Assembly: GCA_024235255.1 (NCBI GenBank)
Contig: JACKMT010000003.1
Location: forward strand, 496,001 to 560,000
Length of the DNA: 64,000 bases
Source: Chromatiaceae bacterium
GTDB lineage: Bacteria; Pseudomonadota; Gammaproteobacteria; Chromatiales; Chromatiaceae
Reading direction: 5' to 3'
A program made the translations under genes and the position numbers. Shown one piece after another: positions 1 to 8,135 of the stretch. The notes below the pieces were generated by a model. It was not told the origin of the DNA, searched no databases, and saw nothing but the letters and a program-made list of their open reading frames with translations. Every line of letters begins with the position of its first letter. The stretch's first letter is position 1.

Positions 1-1931
1 GGCAGGTATACCTAAGCGAAGAGGGCCATCAGAAGGTTGAAGAGATGCTGGTGGAGATGGGACTGCTGGAGAATCAGTCCAGCCTGTACGATGCCGCCAA
101 CATCAACCTGATTCACCATGTCAATGCCGCACTGCGCGCGCACGTGCTGTTTCACCGGAATGTGGAATACATCGTGCGCGATGGCGAGATTATTATTGTC
201 GATGAATTCACCGGCAGGACCATGCCGGGACGGCGCTGGTCGGAGGGATTGCACCAGGCGGTGGAAGCGAAAGAGGGTGTACGCATCCAGAACGAAAATC
301 AGACGCTGGCATCGATCACCTTTCAGAACTATTTCCGCCTCTATGACAAGCTGTCAGGCATGACCGGTACGGCGGATACCGAAGCCCCTGAGTTTCTGCA
401 GATCTACCGCCTTGAAGTGGTCGTGATCCCGACCAATGCACCGATGATACGGGACGACAAGGGTGATCTGGTTTACCTTACCGCAGCCGAAAAATATAGC
501 GCGATAATCGAGGATATCCGCGACTGCGTGAAACGGGGTCAGCCGGTGCTGGTGGGTACCGCCTCGATCGAGACCTCGGAATTGATCTCCGGGATGCTGC
601 AAAAGCAGAAGATCGAGCACCAGGTGCTGAATGCCAAGCATCACGCCAGAGAGGCGAGCATCATTGCCGAGGCCGGGCGTCCGGGCGCGGTCACCATTGC
701 CACCAACATGGCGGGCCGCGGCACCGATATCGTTTTGGGCGGCAATCCGGAAATGGAGATCGAGGCGCTGGGCAGTGAATCGGACCCGGCTGCGGTGGAG
801 CAGATCCGCCAGGCCTGGAAGGAGCGCCACCAGCAGGTGCTGGCAGCCGGGGGGCTTCACGTCGTCGGCACCGAAAGGCACGAATCGCGGCGTATCGACA
901 ACCAGCTGCGTGGCCGTTCGGGTCGCCAGGGCGACCCCGGCTCGACCCGCTTCTACCTCTCCCTGGAAGACAATCTGATGCGGATATTCGCCTCCGACCG
1001 GGTTGCTGCCATCATGCAGAAGCTGGGTATGGAAGAAGGCGAGGCGATCGAGCATCCATGGGTGACCAAAGCCATCGCCAATGCGCAGCGCAAGGTGGAA
1101 GGGCGCAACTTCGATATCCGCAAGCAGCTGCTGGAGTACGATGACGTTGCCAACGATCAGCGCAAGGTGGTTTACGAGCAGCGCAATGAGCTAATGAATA
1201 CGGAGGATATCTCCGGCTCCATCACGGCACTGCAGCAGGAAGCGGTAAGTTCGCTGATCGACCAGTACATTCCGCCGGAAAGCCTGGAGGAGCAGTGGAA
1301 TATTGCCGGTCTGACCGAGGCGCTGGAGCAGGAGTATGACCTTCACTATCCGCTGCAGCAGTGGCTGGACGAGGATGAACATCTACACGAAGAGACGCTG
1401 CGGCAGCGCATCCTGGGCGAGATCAGCAGTGAGTATGCGGCCAAGGAGTCGCTGGTAGGCAGCGAAAACCTGCGGATGTACGAAAAAGCCGTGATGCTGC
1501 AGGTGCTGGATGCGCACTGGAAGGAGCACCTGGCTGCGATGGACTACCTGCGCCAAGGCATTCACCTGCGCGGCTATGCACAGAAGAACCCCAAGCAGGA
1601 GTATAAGCGGGAGGCATTCGAAATGTTTTCCGCAATGTTGGATGCGATCAAAAAGGAGGTCGTATCTATCCTGATCAAGGTGCGGGTACAGACCCCGGAG
1701 GCGATGCAGACCACCCAGCCGACGAGATCTCAGGAGGAGTTCGAGTTTCAGCATGAGGAGTTTACCGGTTTTGGTGAGGAAGAGGGCGACAGTTCGACAA
1801 ATCCGCCCCGGTCCGGTGATTCGGAGCCGCAGCAGCCTTTCGTTCGGGGGGGGCGTAAGATCGGGCGCAATGAACCCTGCCCCTGTGGTTCGGGTAAAAA
1901 GTACAAACAGTGCCATGGCAGTCTGCAGTAG
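1..1931 (+). CDS. secA: SecA preprotein translocase ATPase, 5' end cut by window
   Basis: SecA is the ATPase motor that pushes unfolded preproteins through SecYEG at the inner membrane. The reading frame is open back to the first bases of the window, so the N-terminal third (nucleotide-binding fold 1 and Walker A) lies outside. About 643 codons remain of a family length near 900. Visible are the second nucleotide-binding fold with TNMAGRGTDIVLGG and QLRGRSGRQGDPGS, the helical scaffold and wing, and the C-terminal zinc tail CPCGSGKKYKQCHG that binds SecB and phospholipid. The acidic linker before the tail is variable, as usual. The gene is followed 103 bp later by argJ, the same order as in Pseudomonas-type genomes. 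No terminator is obvious after it. Identity is certain; completeness cannot be judged here. Confidence 0.97.
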   Translation, partial: QVYLSEEGHQKVEEMLVEMGLLENQSSLYDAANINLIHHVNAALRAHVLFHRNVEYIVRDGEIIIVDEFTGRTMPGRRWSEGLHQAVEAKEGVRIQNENQTLASITFQNYFRLYDKLSGMTGTADTEAPEFLQIYRLEVVVIPTNAPMIRDDKGDLVYLTAAEKYSAIIEDIRDCVKRGQPVLVGTASIETSELISGMLQKQKIEHQVLNAKHHAREASIIAEAGRPGAVTIATNMAGRGTDIVLGGNPEMEIEALGSESDPAAVEQIRQAWKERHQQVLAAGGLHVVGTERHESRRIDNQLRGRSGRQGDPGSTRFYLSLEDNLMRIFASDRVAAIMQKLGMEEGEAIEHPWVTKAIANAQRKVEGRNFDIRKQLLEYDDVANDQRKVVYEQRNELMNTEDISGSITALQQEAVSSLIDQYIPPESLEEQWNIAGLTEALEQEYDLHYPLQQWLDEDEHLHEETLRQRILGEISSEYAAKESLVGSENLRMYEKAVMLQVLDAHWKEHLAAMDYLRQGIHLRGYAQKNPKQEYKREAFEMFSAMLDAIKKEVVSILIKVRVQTPEAMQTTQPTRSQEEFEFQHEEFTGFGEEEGDSSTNPPRSGDSEPQQPFVRGGRKIGRNEPCPCGSGKKYKQCHGSLQ

Positions 1932-2034
1932 CCGGGAATCGGCAGCAGCAGCTGTCACCGGGCAGCATATCCGGCCATGCGGATTGCTTGTTCAGGTGCT
2001 GCCGCAGTGGCTTTTCTGAGTTTTTAAAAAATCG

Positions 2035-3246
2035 ATGACCGACCAGTCTCCAACATTTATTCCGGTTGCCGGTGTCAGATTGGGCAGCGCCGCGGCGGGT
2101 ATCAGGTACCGGGACCGGAAGGATCTGGTTATCGTCGAACTGGCAGCCGACTCGGCCTGTGCAGCGATTTTTACCCGCAATCGTTTCTGTGCCGCGCCCG
2201 TGCTGGTGGCGCGCGATCATCTAGGCCGCAGCCAGCCGCGTTATCTGCTGATCAATTCAGGCAACGCCAATGCCGGTACCGGTGACGATGGCGTGCGCAG
2301 CGCGCTAGCCTGCTGCCGCGCGCTGGCCGCGCTGCGCAGTTGTGCAGCAGATCAGGTGCTGCCGTTCTCCACCGGAGTGATCGGGGAGACGCTGCCGGTC
2401 GAGCGTCTGGCTGCGGCGCTGCCCGATGCGCTTAGCGCCCTCAACCAGAACGGCTGGTTGGACGCCGCCCGCGCCATCATGACCACCGATACGGTCCCCA
2501 AGCTGTGCTCACGCCGGATGGAATATTGCGGCGAGCACTTTACCGTCACCGGCATGGCCAAAGGATCCGGCATGATCCGGCCGGATATGGCTACCATGCT
2601 GGCTTACATTGCGACTGATCTGGCGGTCGATCCTGTGCTGCTGCAGCAGTGTCTGGAGCGGGCGGCTGCACCTTCATTCAACGCCATCACGGTGGACGGG
2701 GATACGTCGACCAACGATGCCTGCGTATTGGTTGCCACCGCTCAATCCGGCTGTGCGCCGGTAAACAGCGCCGCAAGCGAACTGTTTCAGCAGTTGTGCG
2801 AAGCGGTGGAGGCGGTGTGCATGGAACTTGCGCTGGCGATCGTAAAGGATGGCGAGGGCGCCACCAAACTGGTTCAGATAACGGTAGAGGAGGCTTTGAC
2901 CGGAGCCGAAGCGCGCGAGGTCGCATACACGATTGCCCACTCGCCGCTGGTGAAGACGGCGCTCTTCGCATCCGATCCCAATTGGGGCCGCATCCTGGCT
3001 GCAATCGGGCGTGCCGATGTTCCCGGTCTGGAGATCGGCAAGGTGGAGTTGTGGCTGGGGGAGGTCTGCATTGTCAGCGGCGGCGGGCGGGCTGCAGGTT
3101 ACACCGAAGCGGCCGGGCAGGCGGTAATGGATGCCGAAGAGATTCTGATCCGCGTGGTATTGGGGCGCGGCGACGTTTCCGCAACAGTCTATACCTGCGA
3201 TCTTTCACACGAATATGTGCGGATCAACGCGGAGTACCGCTCCTGA
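2035..3246 (+). CDS. argJ: Bifunctional ornithine acetyltransferase / N-acetylglutamate synthase
   Basis: ArgJ moves the acetyl group from N-acetylornithine to glutamate, recycling acetyl in arginine synthesis; bifunctional forms also use acetyl-CoA. The 403-residue length is normal. The self-cleavage motif KGSGMIRPDMATML is intact, with the predicted nucleophile Thr187 that becomes the first residue of the beta chain. NSGNANAGTG near residue 74 and the C-terminal end EYVRINAEYRS are also typical. Whether this copy is mono- or bifunctional cannot be told from sequence. The start ATG has only a weak ribosome binding site. The stop lies a few bases from the likely start of the downstream mutT-thiE fusion, so the two are probably cotranscribed. 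Confidence 0.96.
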   Translation: MTDQSPTFIPVAGVRLGSAAAGIRYRDRKDLVIVELAADSACAAIFTRNRFCAAPVLVARDHLGRSQPRYLLINSGNANAGTGDDGVRSALACCRALAALRSCAADQVLPFSTGVIGETLPVERLAAALPDALSALNQNGWLDAARAIMTTDTVPKLCSRRMEYCGEHFTVTGMAKGSGMIRPDMATMLAYIATDLAVDPVLLQQCLERAAAPSFNAITVDGDTSTNDACVLVATAQSGCAPVNSAASELFQQLCEAVEAVCMELALAIVKDGEGATKLVQITVEEALTGAEAREVAYTIAHSPLVKTALFASDPNWGRILAAIGRADVPGLEIGKVELWLGEVCIVSGGGRAAGYTEAAGQAVMDAEEILIRVVLGRGDVSATVYTCDLSHEYVRINAEYRS

Positions 3247-3251
3247 ATTTT

Positions 3252-4181
3252 TTGCACGTCGCGGTGGCGGTGATTCAGGACAGCAGTGGACGGGTTCTGC
3301 TTAGCCGGCGGCCTGATCACGCTCACCAGGGCGGGTTATGGGAGTTCCCCGGCGGCAAGCTGGACCCGGGCGAAACGCTGGCACAGGCGCTCAGACGCGA
3401 ACTCCGGGAAGAGCTGGGCATCGAGGTGCACTCCCACGCGCCGCTGATACGCGTCACTCATCGCTATCCGGACCGATCCGTGTTATTGGATGTACACCGG
3501 ATCTCCGTTTACCGGGGCACTCCAGTAGGGAGAGAGGGGCAACCCCTGGCATGGGTGGCGCCGGCTTCGATGAGGGCGTATCCGATGCCGGCGGCGGACC
3601 TCCCGATCATTACCGCTTTGCGGCTGCCGGACAGCTACATGATCACCGGCCCCGATCATCATAATAGAGACGCTTTTATCCGGCGGTTTCGGGAGAAGCT
3701 GGCAGAAGGCCGGCGACTGATCCAGTTCCGTGCGCCTGATTTGGAACCCCGTGCTTTCAGGCAATTGGCTGAAACGCTTGCCGATCTGTGCCGCGCGGAG
3801 GATGCGCAATTATTGCTCAACGCAACGCCTGAGCTGGCCGATGCCTGCGCTGCCGATGGTCTCCACCTGACCAGCCGCCAACTCATGTCGCTTGACCGCC
3901 GCCCGCTTCCCGCGGAGCGTTGGGTGGCGGCCTCCTGCCACAATGCAGCCGAACTGAAACAAGCGGAGCGCATCGGCGTGGATTTCGCCGTGCTCTCCCC
4001 GGTGCTTGCAACTGCCTCGCATCCCGCAGCGGAACCGCTTGGATGGCAGCGATTTCAAACGCTGGTTGACCGGGTGAACATCCCCGTCTATGCCCTGGGA
4101 GGCATGTCGGCCAACATGGTCGGGCAGGCACGCGACTGCGGTGGCCAGGGCATTGCAGCGATCCGCGGTCTTTGGTGCTAA
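3252..4181 (+). CDS. mutT: MutT Nudix hydrolase fused to a ThiE/TenI-like domain
   Basis: The N-terminal ~130 residues form a MutT-type 8-oxo-dGTP diphosphatase that cleans the nucleotide pool. Its Nudix box is complete: GKLDPGE, then REL and REELGI in the correct spacing. The C-terminal ~180 residues resemble thiamine phosphate synthase/TenI barrels (SPVLATASHP and YALGGMS). This fusion is known in many gammaproteobacteria; the second domain's activity is not established. The start is uncertain. I chose TTG at 3252, giving an N-terminus like other MutT proteins (HVAVAVI); CTG 3243 or GTG 3264 are alternatives, and the GGAG at 3231-3234 would suit 3243 best by spacing. It converges with yacG, with only a few bases between the two stops. 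Confidence 0.88.
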   Translation: MHVAVAVIQDSSGRVLLSRRPDHAHQGGLWEFPGGKLDPGETLAQALRRELREELGIEVHSHAPLIRVTHRYPDRSVLLDVHRISVYRGTPVGREGQPLAWVAPASMRAYPMPAADLPIITALRLPDSYMITGPDHHNRDAFIRRFREKLAEGRRLIQFRAPDLEPRAFRQLAETLADLCRAEDAQLLLNATPELADACAADGLHLTSRQLMSLDRRPLPAERWVAASCHNAAELKQAERIGVDFAVLSPVLATASHPAAEPLGWQRFQTLVDRVNIPVYALGGMSANMVGQARDCGGQGIAAIRGLWC

Positions 4182-4186
4182 GCTGA

Positions 4187-4381
4187 TTACTCTTCCGGCT
4201 GATGCGGCGGTAACGACGGCGCCGGATCTCCGCTGATGCGGTGGCTCCCGTCAAGCCAGGCACCGAGATCGATCAGTCTGCAGCGCTCGCTGCAAAAAGG
4301 CCTCCAGGGGGACTCCTTGTGCCAGTTAAAGCGCTTATTGCAGGTGGGGCAGCTGGCCTTGGATTGAGTGGTCTTGCTCAT
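4187..4381 (-). CDS. yacG: DNA gyrase inhibitor YacG, zinc protein
   Basis: A 64-residue protein with the YacG four-cysteine zinc site: CPTC near residue 11 and FCSERCRLIDLGAW near residue 29. In E. coli YacG binds GyrB and blocks DNA binding by gyrase. The length and the acidic, proline-rich tail are normal. Its ATG overlaps the zapD stop by four bases (ATGA), so it is translationally coupled as the last gene of the pilD-coaE-zapD-yacG direction. Clear family assignment; cellular role inferred from E. coli. Confidence 0.93.
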   Translation of the reverse strand: MSKTTQSKASCPTCNKRFNWHKESPWRPFCSERCRLIDLGAWLDGSHRISGDPAPSLPPHQPEE

Positions 4382-5157
4382 AGAATGCAGGTGTTGAGTG
4401 AGAAGGGTACATCAACCCGTGTCTGCGTGGGCCGGTCCACTTCCGTCGGTTCGAGAAAGCGGACGGTAAAACGGTGTTTACCGCCGCTGATCTCTGCAAA
4501 TAGCTGTATCTCCCTGGGCAGACTCACCCGAACCAGTTGCGCCGGCGCCTGCGGATCGATATTGCACTGAAAAAAACCGCCGCTCGCCAATTCATCGGTG
4601 GGGCTGGTGCTGTTTCTGATGAGTGAGAGGAGCAGCTCCACAGCCGACTCAACAGGTTGTAGTGTATGCAGCCAGGCTTTGGTTTCGGCTTGTCTGAACT
4701 CAATCGGCTGCTCCAGCCAGAAATGGTAGTGCGGCAGGTCGAACGCGCAGCTCCCTCCGGGTATGCTGCTGCGCTGCAGAATGCTTTTCAAAAACTCGTT
4801 GGTGCGCATAACGTGGCCGATCTGGCCATCGATCGAGAAAATTCTGTCGGTCGCTTTGGCGAGCTCCTCAAGAATGATATCCAGGCGTTCGGCGTCGACG
4901 CCTGGGTTGCGTCGTATTCCCGCCAGCTTCTCCCGCTGGCGATCCAGCTCCTTGATCAGGTCTGCTTTGATATCTGCCCGGGAGAAGATATTAACCATAT
5001 CCAACAGCGCATCGATCGCTGACCGGCTGCTCCAGGTATCGGCGTTAGGCAGGTAATGATTCACTTGACGAAACAGGTGCTCCAGCCGCAGGAGCGTGCG
5101 CATCTTCTCGTTCAGCGGATGCTCAAAAGTGATCTTGTCCGGCGTCGCGGATGCCAT
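4378..5157 (-). CDS. zapD: Cell division protein ZapD
   Basis: ZapD crosslinks FtsZ filaments in the Z ring and acts in the cytoplasm. The 259-residue product begins with the family pattern ITFEHPLNEKMRTLLRLEHL, has an alpha-helical N-terminal half (DLIKELDRQREKLAGI), and a beta-rich C-terminal half with the conserved CAFDLPHYHFWL. The length is close to the E. coli protein (247). It is followed by yacG with a 4-bp overlap and lies 152 bp downstream of coaE; the coaE-zapD-yacG cluster is widely conserved in gammaproteobacteria. Confidence 0.94.
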   Translation of the reverse strand: MASATPDKITFEHPLNEKMRTLLRLEHLFRQVNHYLPNADTWSSRSAIDALLDMVNIFSRADIKADLIKELDRQREKLAGIRRNPGVDAERLDIILEELAKATDRIFSIDGQIGHVMRTNEFLKSILQRSSIPGGSCAFDLPHYHFWLEQPIEFRQAETKAWLHTLQPVESAVELLLSLIRNSTSPTDELASGGFFQCNIDPQAPAQLVRVSLPREIQLFAEISGGKHRFTVRFLEPTEVDRPTQTRVDVPFSLNTCIL

Positions 5158-5309
5158 GATGCTCCAGATAAAAACGACAAGTTAAATAGATGTGACAGGC
5201 GGTTATTCTCTAATACTTACCCCTCCGAGGTAAATAGCTGCGCCCTGAGGAAAGCGGGTGTTTGGGATAAACTGGAATGGAAGCGGCAGAAATCAGCAGC
5301 CATGAATCG

Positions 5310-5912
5310 TCATCCGGAGCGGCTCGATTGCTCCAGGTAACTGCGGTGCAGTGCCTCCACCTGGGGCCTGAGCGCTTCCATCCGGCCGGAATTATCGATC
5401 ACATCGTCGGCGATTCGGAGCTTCTCCTGGCGGCTGCTCTGCGCCGCAAGAATAGCACGGACATGTTCCGAATTTACCTGGTCGCGTAAGCGGACCCGTT
5501 CCAATTGGATCTCCTCCGTGCAGTCCACCACGAGCACCCGATCAACGGTATCCGACTGGCCGCTCTCCTGTAGCAGCGGAATGGAGAGAATCGCATAAGG
5601 GGTATTTACCGCCGCGAGCCGCTGGCGCATGGTCTGCCTGATTTGCGGGTGCAGTATCGCTTCGAGATCCTGCCTGGCCTGTTCGTCGTTGAATACCAGA
5701 TCACGCAGCTTCCGCCGATCGAGCGAGCCGTCCGATGCTAGTACATGGCTGCCAAATCTTCGTCTTATCGCGGTTAGTGCCGGTTGACCCGGTTCAACCA
5801 CCTCGCGCGCCACCTTATCGGCATCAATTACCGGCACCCCGAGTTGTGCAAAAATCTCGGTAACGGCGGACTTGCCGCAGCCGATACCGCCGGTGAGGCC
5901 GACCACCAGCAT
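5310..5912 (-). CDS. coaE: Dephospho-CoA kinase
   Basis: CoaE phosphorylates the ribose of dephospho-CoA, the last step of coenzyme A synthesis. The 200-residue protein has the P-loop GLTGGIGCGKS at residues 5-15, the lid/substrate pattern VIDADKVAREVV at about residue 28, and the HPQI segment near residue 88. The same frame is open far upstream, but the family start is the ATG at 5912, which overlaps the pilD stop as TGATG. This implies translational coupling to pilD, the order found in Pseudomonas. Confidence 0.95.
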   Translation of the reverse strand: MLVVGLTGGIGCGKSAVTEIFAQLGVPVIDADKVAREVVEPGQPALTAIRRRFGSHVLASDGSLDRRKLRDLVFNDEQARQDLEAILHPQIRQTMRQRLAAVNTPYAILSIPLLQESGQSDTVDRVLVVDCTEEIQLERVRLRDQVNSEHVRAILAAQSSRQEKLRIADDVIDNSGRMEALRPQVEALHRSYLEQSSRSG

Positions 5913-6781
5913 CAGATGCCGGTCCAGGTGAAATAGAGGCGATTGATCTGCTCCCCCCACAGCAGGCTGATCCAACCGGCGGTCGCCAGATAGGGGCCGA
6001 AAGGAATGGGGATGGATCTGTCGCGTCCCATAAACAGGATCAGCATCAACCCCACGACAGCGCCCACCACCGAGGATATCAGTATGATCTGAAACAGCGA
6101 TTGCCAGCCCAGCCAGGCACCGAACAGGGCCAGCAATTTGAAGTCGCCATAGCCCATCCCTTGTTTGCCGGTGATGAGCTTGAACAGCTGAAATACGCTC
6201 CACAGCGAGAGGTAGCCGGCTACCGCGCCGACTATCGCCGCCTCCGCGTCCACGAAGATGCCGAACAGACTGAGAAGAAGGCCTAGCCAAAGCATTGGCA
6301 GGACGATTGAATCGGGCAGAATCTGGTGATCGAAATCGATCAGACTGAGGGCGATCAGCGCCCAGGTGAGAGACAGTGCGGCGGCGGCCTCCCAGCTGAC
6401 GCCAAAATGCCAGGCCACGGTCAGCGAGAGCAGACCGGTGAATCCTTCCACCATCGGATAGCGCAGTGAGATGGGCTCGCTGCAGCCGGCGCAGCGGCCG
6501 CGCAGCAGCAGAAAACTGATGACCGGAATATTCTCCCGGATGCGAATCGGTCGCTCGCATTTGGGGCAGCGGGAGGGGGGATGGGAGAGATTGAACGCCG
6601 GTTGCTCAGCCTCCTCCTTGAGCTCCAGTAGTTCTCTGCACTGGGATTTCCAGTCGCGGTCCAGCATCACCGGCAAGCGGTGCGCGACCACGTTTAGAAA
6701 GCTGCCGACCGAAAGTCCGATCAGCGTGCAGAAGATAAGAAAAACAACTGGATTGAGCTGTAGATAGTTTACCAGGGTCAT
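5912..6781 (-). CDS. pilD: Prepilin leader peptidase / N-methyltransferase PilD
   Basis: PilD is the inner-membrane aspartyl protease that cleaves the leader of type IV prepilins after glycine and methylates the new N-terminal phenylalanine. All key residues are present: the zinc tetracysteine C72/C75/C97/C100 in the cytoplasmic loop (RCPKC and GRCAGC), and the catalytic aspartates D149 and D213, the latter in GYGD. These fall at the same numbers as the published P. aeruginosa residues, as I recall them. About eight membrane segments follow the N-terminal loop. It lies downstream of pilC, separated by a 114-bp gap that carries a CTAG-rich repeat patch. Confidence 0.96.
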   Translation of the reverse strand: MTLVNYLQLNPVVFLIFCTLIGLSVGSFLNVVAHRLPVMLDRDWKSQCRELLELKEEAEQPAFNLSHPPSRCPKCERPIRIRENIPVISFLLLRGRCAGCSEPISLRYPMVEGFTGLLSLTVAWHFGVSWEAAAALSLTWALIALSLIDFDHQILPDSIVLPMLWLGLLLSLFGIFVDAEAAIVGAVAGYLSLWSVFQLFKLITGKQGMGYGDFKLLALFGAWLGWQSLFQIILISSVVGAVVGLMLILFMGRDRSIPIPFGPYLATAGWISLLWGEQINRLYFTWTGI

Positions 6782-6796
6782 GCTTGGGGTATCTCA

Positions 6797-6892
6797 ACTA
6801 AGGGCCGAAGGTAGCGGACCTAGGGCCAAGGGCTGAGGAAGAGAAGATAGTTGCTTCGTTTACACCTGGATCCCCGGCCCTCGGCTCTAATA
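6797..6892. repeat. CTAG-rich degenerate repeat patch between pilC and pilD
   Basis: The pilC-pilD gap is built of related words (AGGGCCGAAGG, GGACCTAGGGCC, AGGGCTGAGG and, inverted near the end, GGCCCTCGGCT). Similar words recur after flgF (50184-50250) and after flgL (57245-57345). It looks like a dispersed intergenic repeat, not coding sequence. Whether it acts as a transcription or RNA signal is unknown. Confidence 0.55.
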
Positions 6893-6895
6893 CTG

Positions 6896-8131
6896 CTATT
6901 TGCCCATCACCGCGGAGCCCATCTGGAAGATCGGCAGGTACATGGCAATCACCAGTCCGCCGATCAGGGTGCCCAGAATCACCATGATCAACGGTTCCAG
7001 CAGGCTGCTCAACGCATCAACCGCGTTGTCAACCTCCTCTTCGAAGAAATCGGCAACTTTGGAGAGCATCCCGTCGATCGATCCCGACTCCTCACCGATT
7101 GCGACCATCTGGATCACCATGTGCGGGAACAGGTTCTGCTGTTTCATTGCCAACTGCAGCGACTGGCCGGTGGCAACATCCTCACGCATGCGCAACACGG
7201 CCTCTCCGTAGACCACGTTGCCGGTGGCGCCGGAGACAGACTCGAGCGCCTCCACCAGCGGAACACCGGCGGCGAACATGGTTGAGAGTGTACGGGCGAA
7301 GCGGGCCAGTGCGGCTTTGTTGACGATTACGCCAATGATGGGCGTTTTCAGCAACATTTTATCGACGGTATGGCGGAATTTTCGCGATCGTTTCCAGATA
7401 TAACCGAAGGTGTAGACCGTGGCTATAACGCCGAGGAGCAGTAGCCACCACCACTCCTGCATCCACTCCGACATCGCCACCACCACCTGGGTAAAGGCCG
7501 GAAGATCGGAGCCGAAGCTGGAGAACAGCTCCTGAAACTGGGGGATAACGAAGATCATGATGATCGAAGTAACCAGCACCGCCACGATAATCACCGCGGC
7601 CGGATAGAACATCGCCTTTTTAATTTTCCCCTTGAGCGACTCGGTCTTCTCCTTGTAGGTGGCGATTTTGTGCAGCAGCTCCTCCAAAACACCCGCCTGC
7701 TCGCCGGCATGGACCAGATTGCAGAACAGGTCGTCAAAATAGAGCGGATGCTTTTTGAGCGCCTCGGCCAACGCGGTTCCACCCTCTACATCGGCCTTGA
7801 TCGAGAGAATCAGATCCTGCATCGACGGATTGTCGTGTCCCCGGCCGACGATATCGAAGGCCTGTACCAGGGGCACACCGGAACTCATCATGGTGGCCAA
7901 CTGCCGGCTGAAAACGGCAATATCCCCGGGCCGGATTTTTTTCTTCCGGGCTCGGAAGAGGGCAGATTTTTTTGTCACCTTAATCGGGTTGATCCCTTGC
8001 CGCCGGAGGTCTGCGCGGACCAGCGCCATACTGGCGGCGCGGGACTCGCCTTTGATGCGTTTACCCCGCTTATCCGAGCCCTCCCATGCAAAGATTTCTG
8101 CCTTTTCGGCTTTAGGTGCAGCTACAGCCAT
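6896..8131 (-). CDS. pilC: Type IV pilus inner membrane platform protein PilC
   Basis: PilC anchors the pilus machine in the inner membrane and couples the PilB motor to pilin addition. The 411-residue protein has two copies of the T2SSF cytoplasmic domain, each with the family GE..G motif (HAGEQAGVLEELL and AIGEESGSIDGML), and hydrophobic stretches near residues 170-200, 220-245 and the C-terminus. The length matches the family. It starts 4 bp after the pilB stop, so pilB and pilC form one transcription unit. Confidence 0.96.
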   Translation of the reverse strand: MAVAAPKAEKAEIFAWEGSDKRGKRIKGESRAASMALVRADLRRQGINPIKVTKKSALFRARKKKIRPGDIAVFSRQLATMMSSGVPLVQAFDIVGRGHDNPSMQDLILSIKADVEGGTALAEALKKHPLYFDDLFCNLVHAGEQAGVLEELLHKIATYKEKTESLKGKIKKAMFYPAAVIIVAVLVTSIIMIFVIPQFQELFSSFGSDLPAFTQVVVAMSEWMQEWWWLLLLGVIATVYTFGYIWKRSRKFRHTVDKMLLKTPIIGVIVNKAALARFARTLSTMFAAGVPLVEALESVSGATGNVVYGEAVLRMREDVATGQSLQLAMKQQNLFPHMVIQMVAIGEESGSIDGMLSKVADFFEEEVDNAVDALSSLLEPLIMVILGTLIGGLVIAMYLPIFQMGSAVMGK

Positions 8132-8135
8132 AATC

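Noticed and set aside
354..1055. 233-codon frame on the minus strand opposite secA
   Set aside because: It lies wholly inside secA, which has unmistakable motifs throughout; the antisense frame has no family features.
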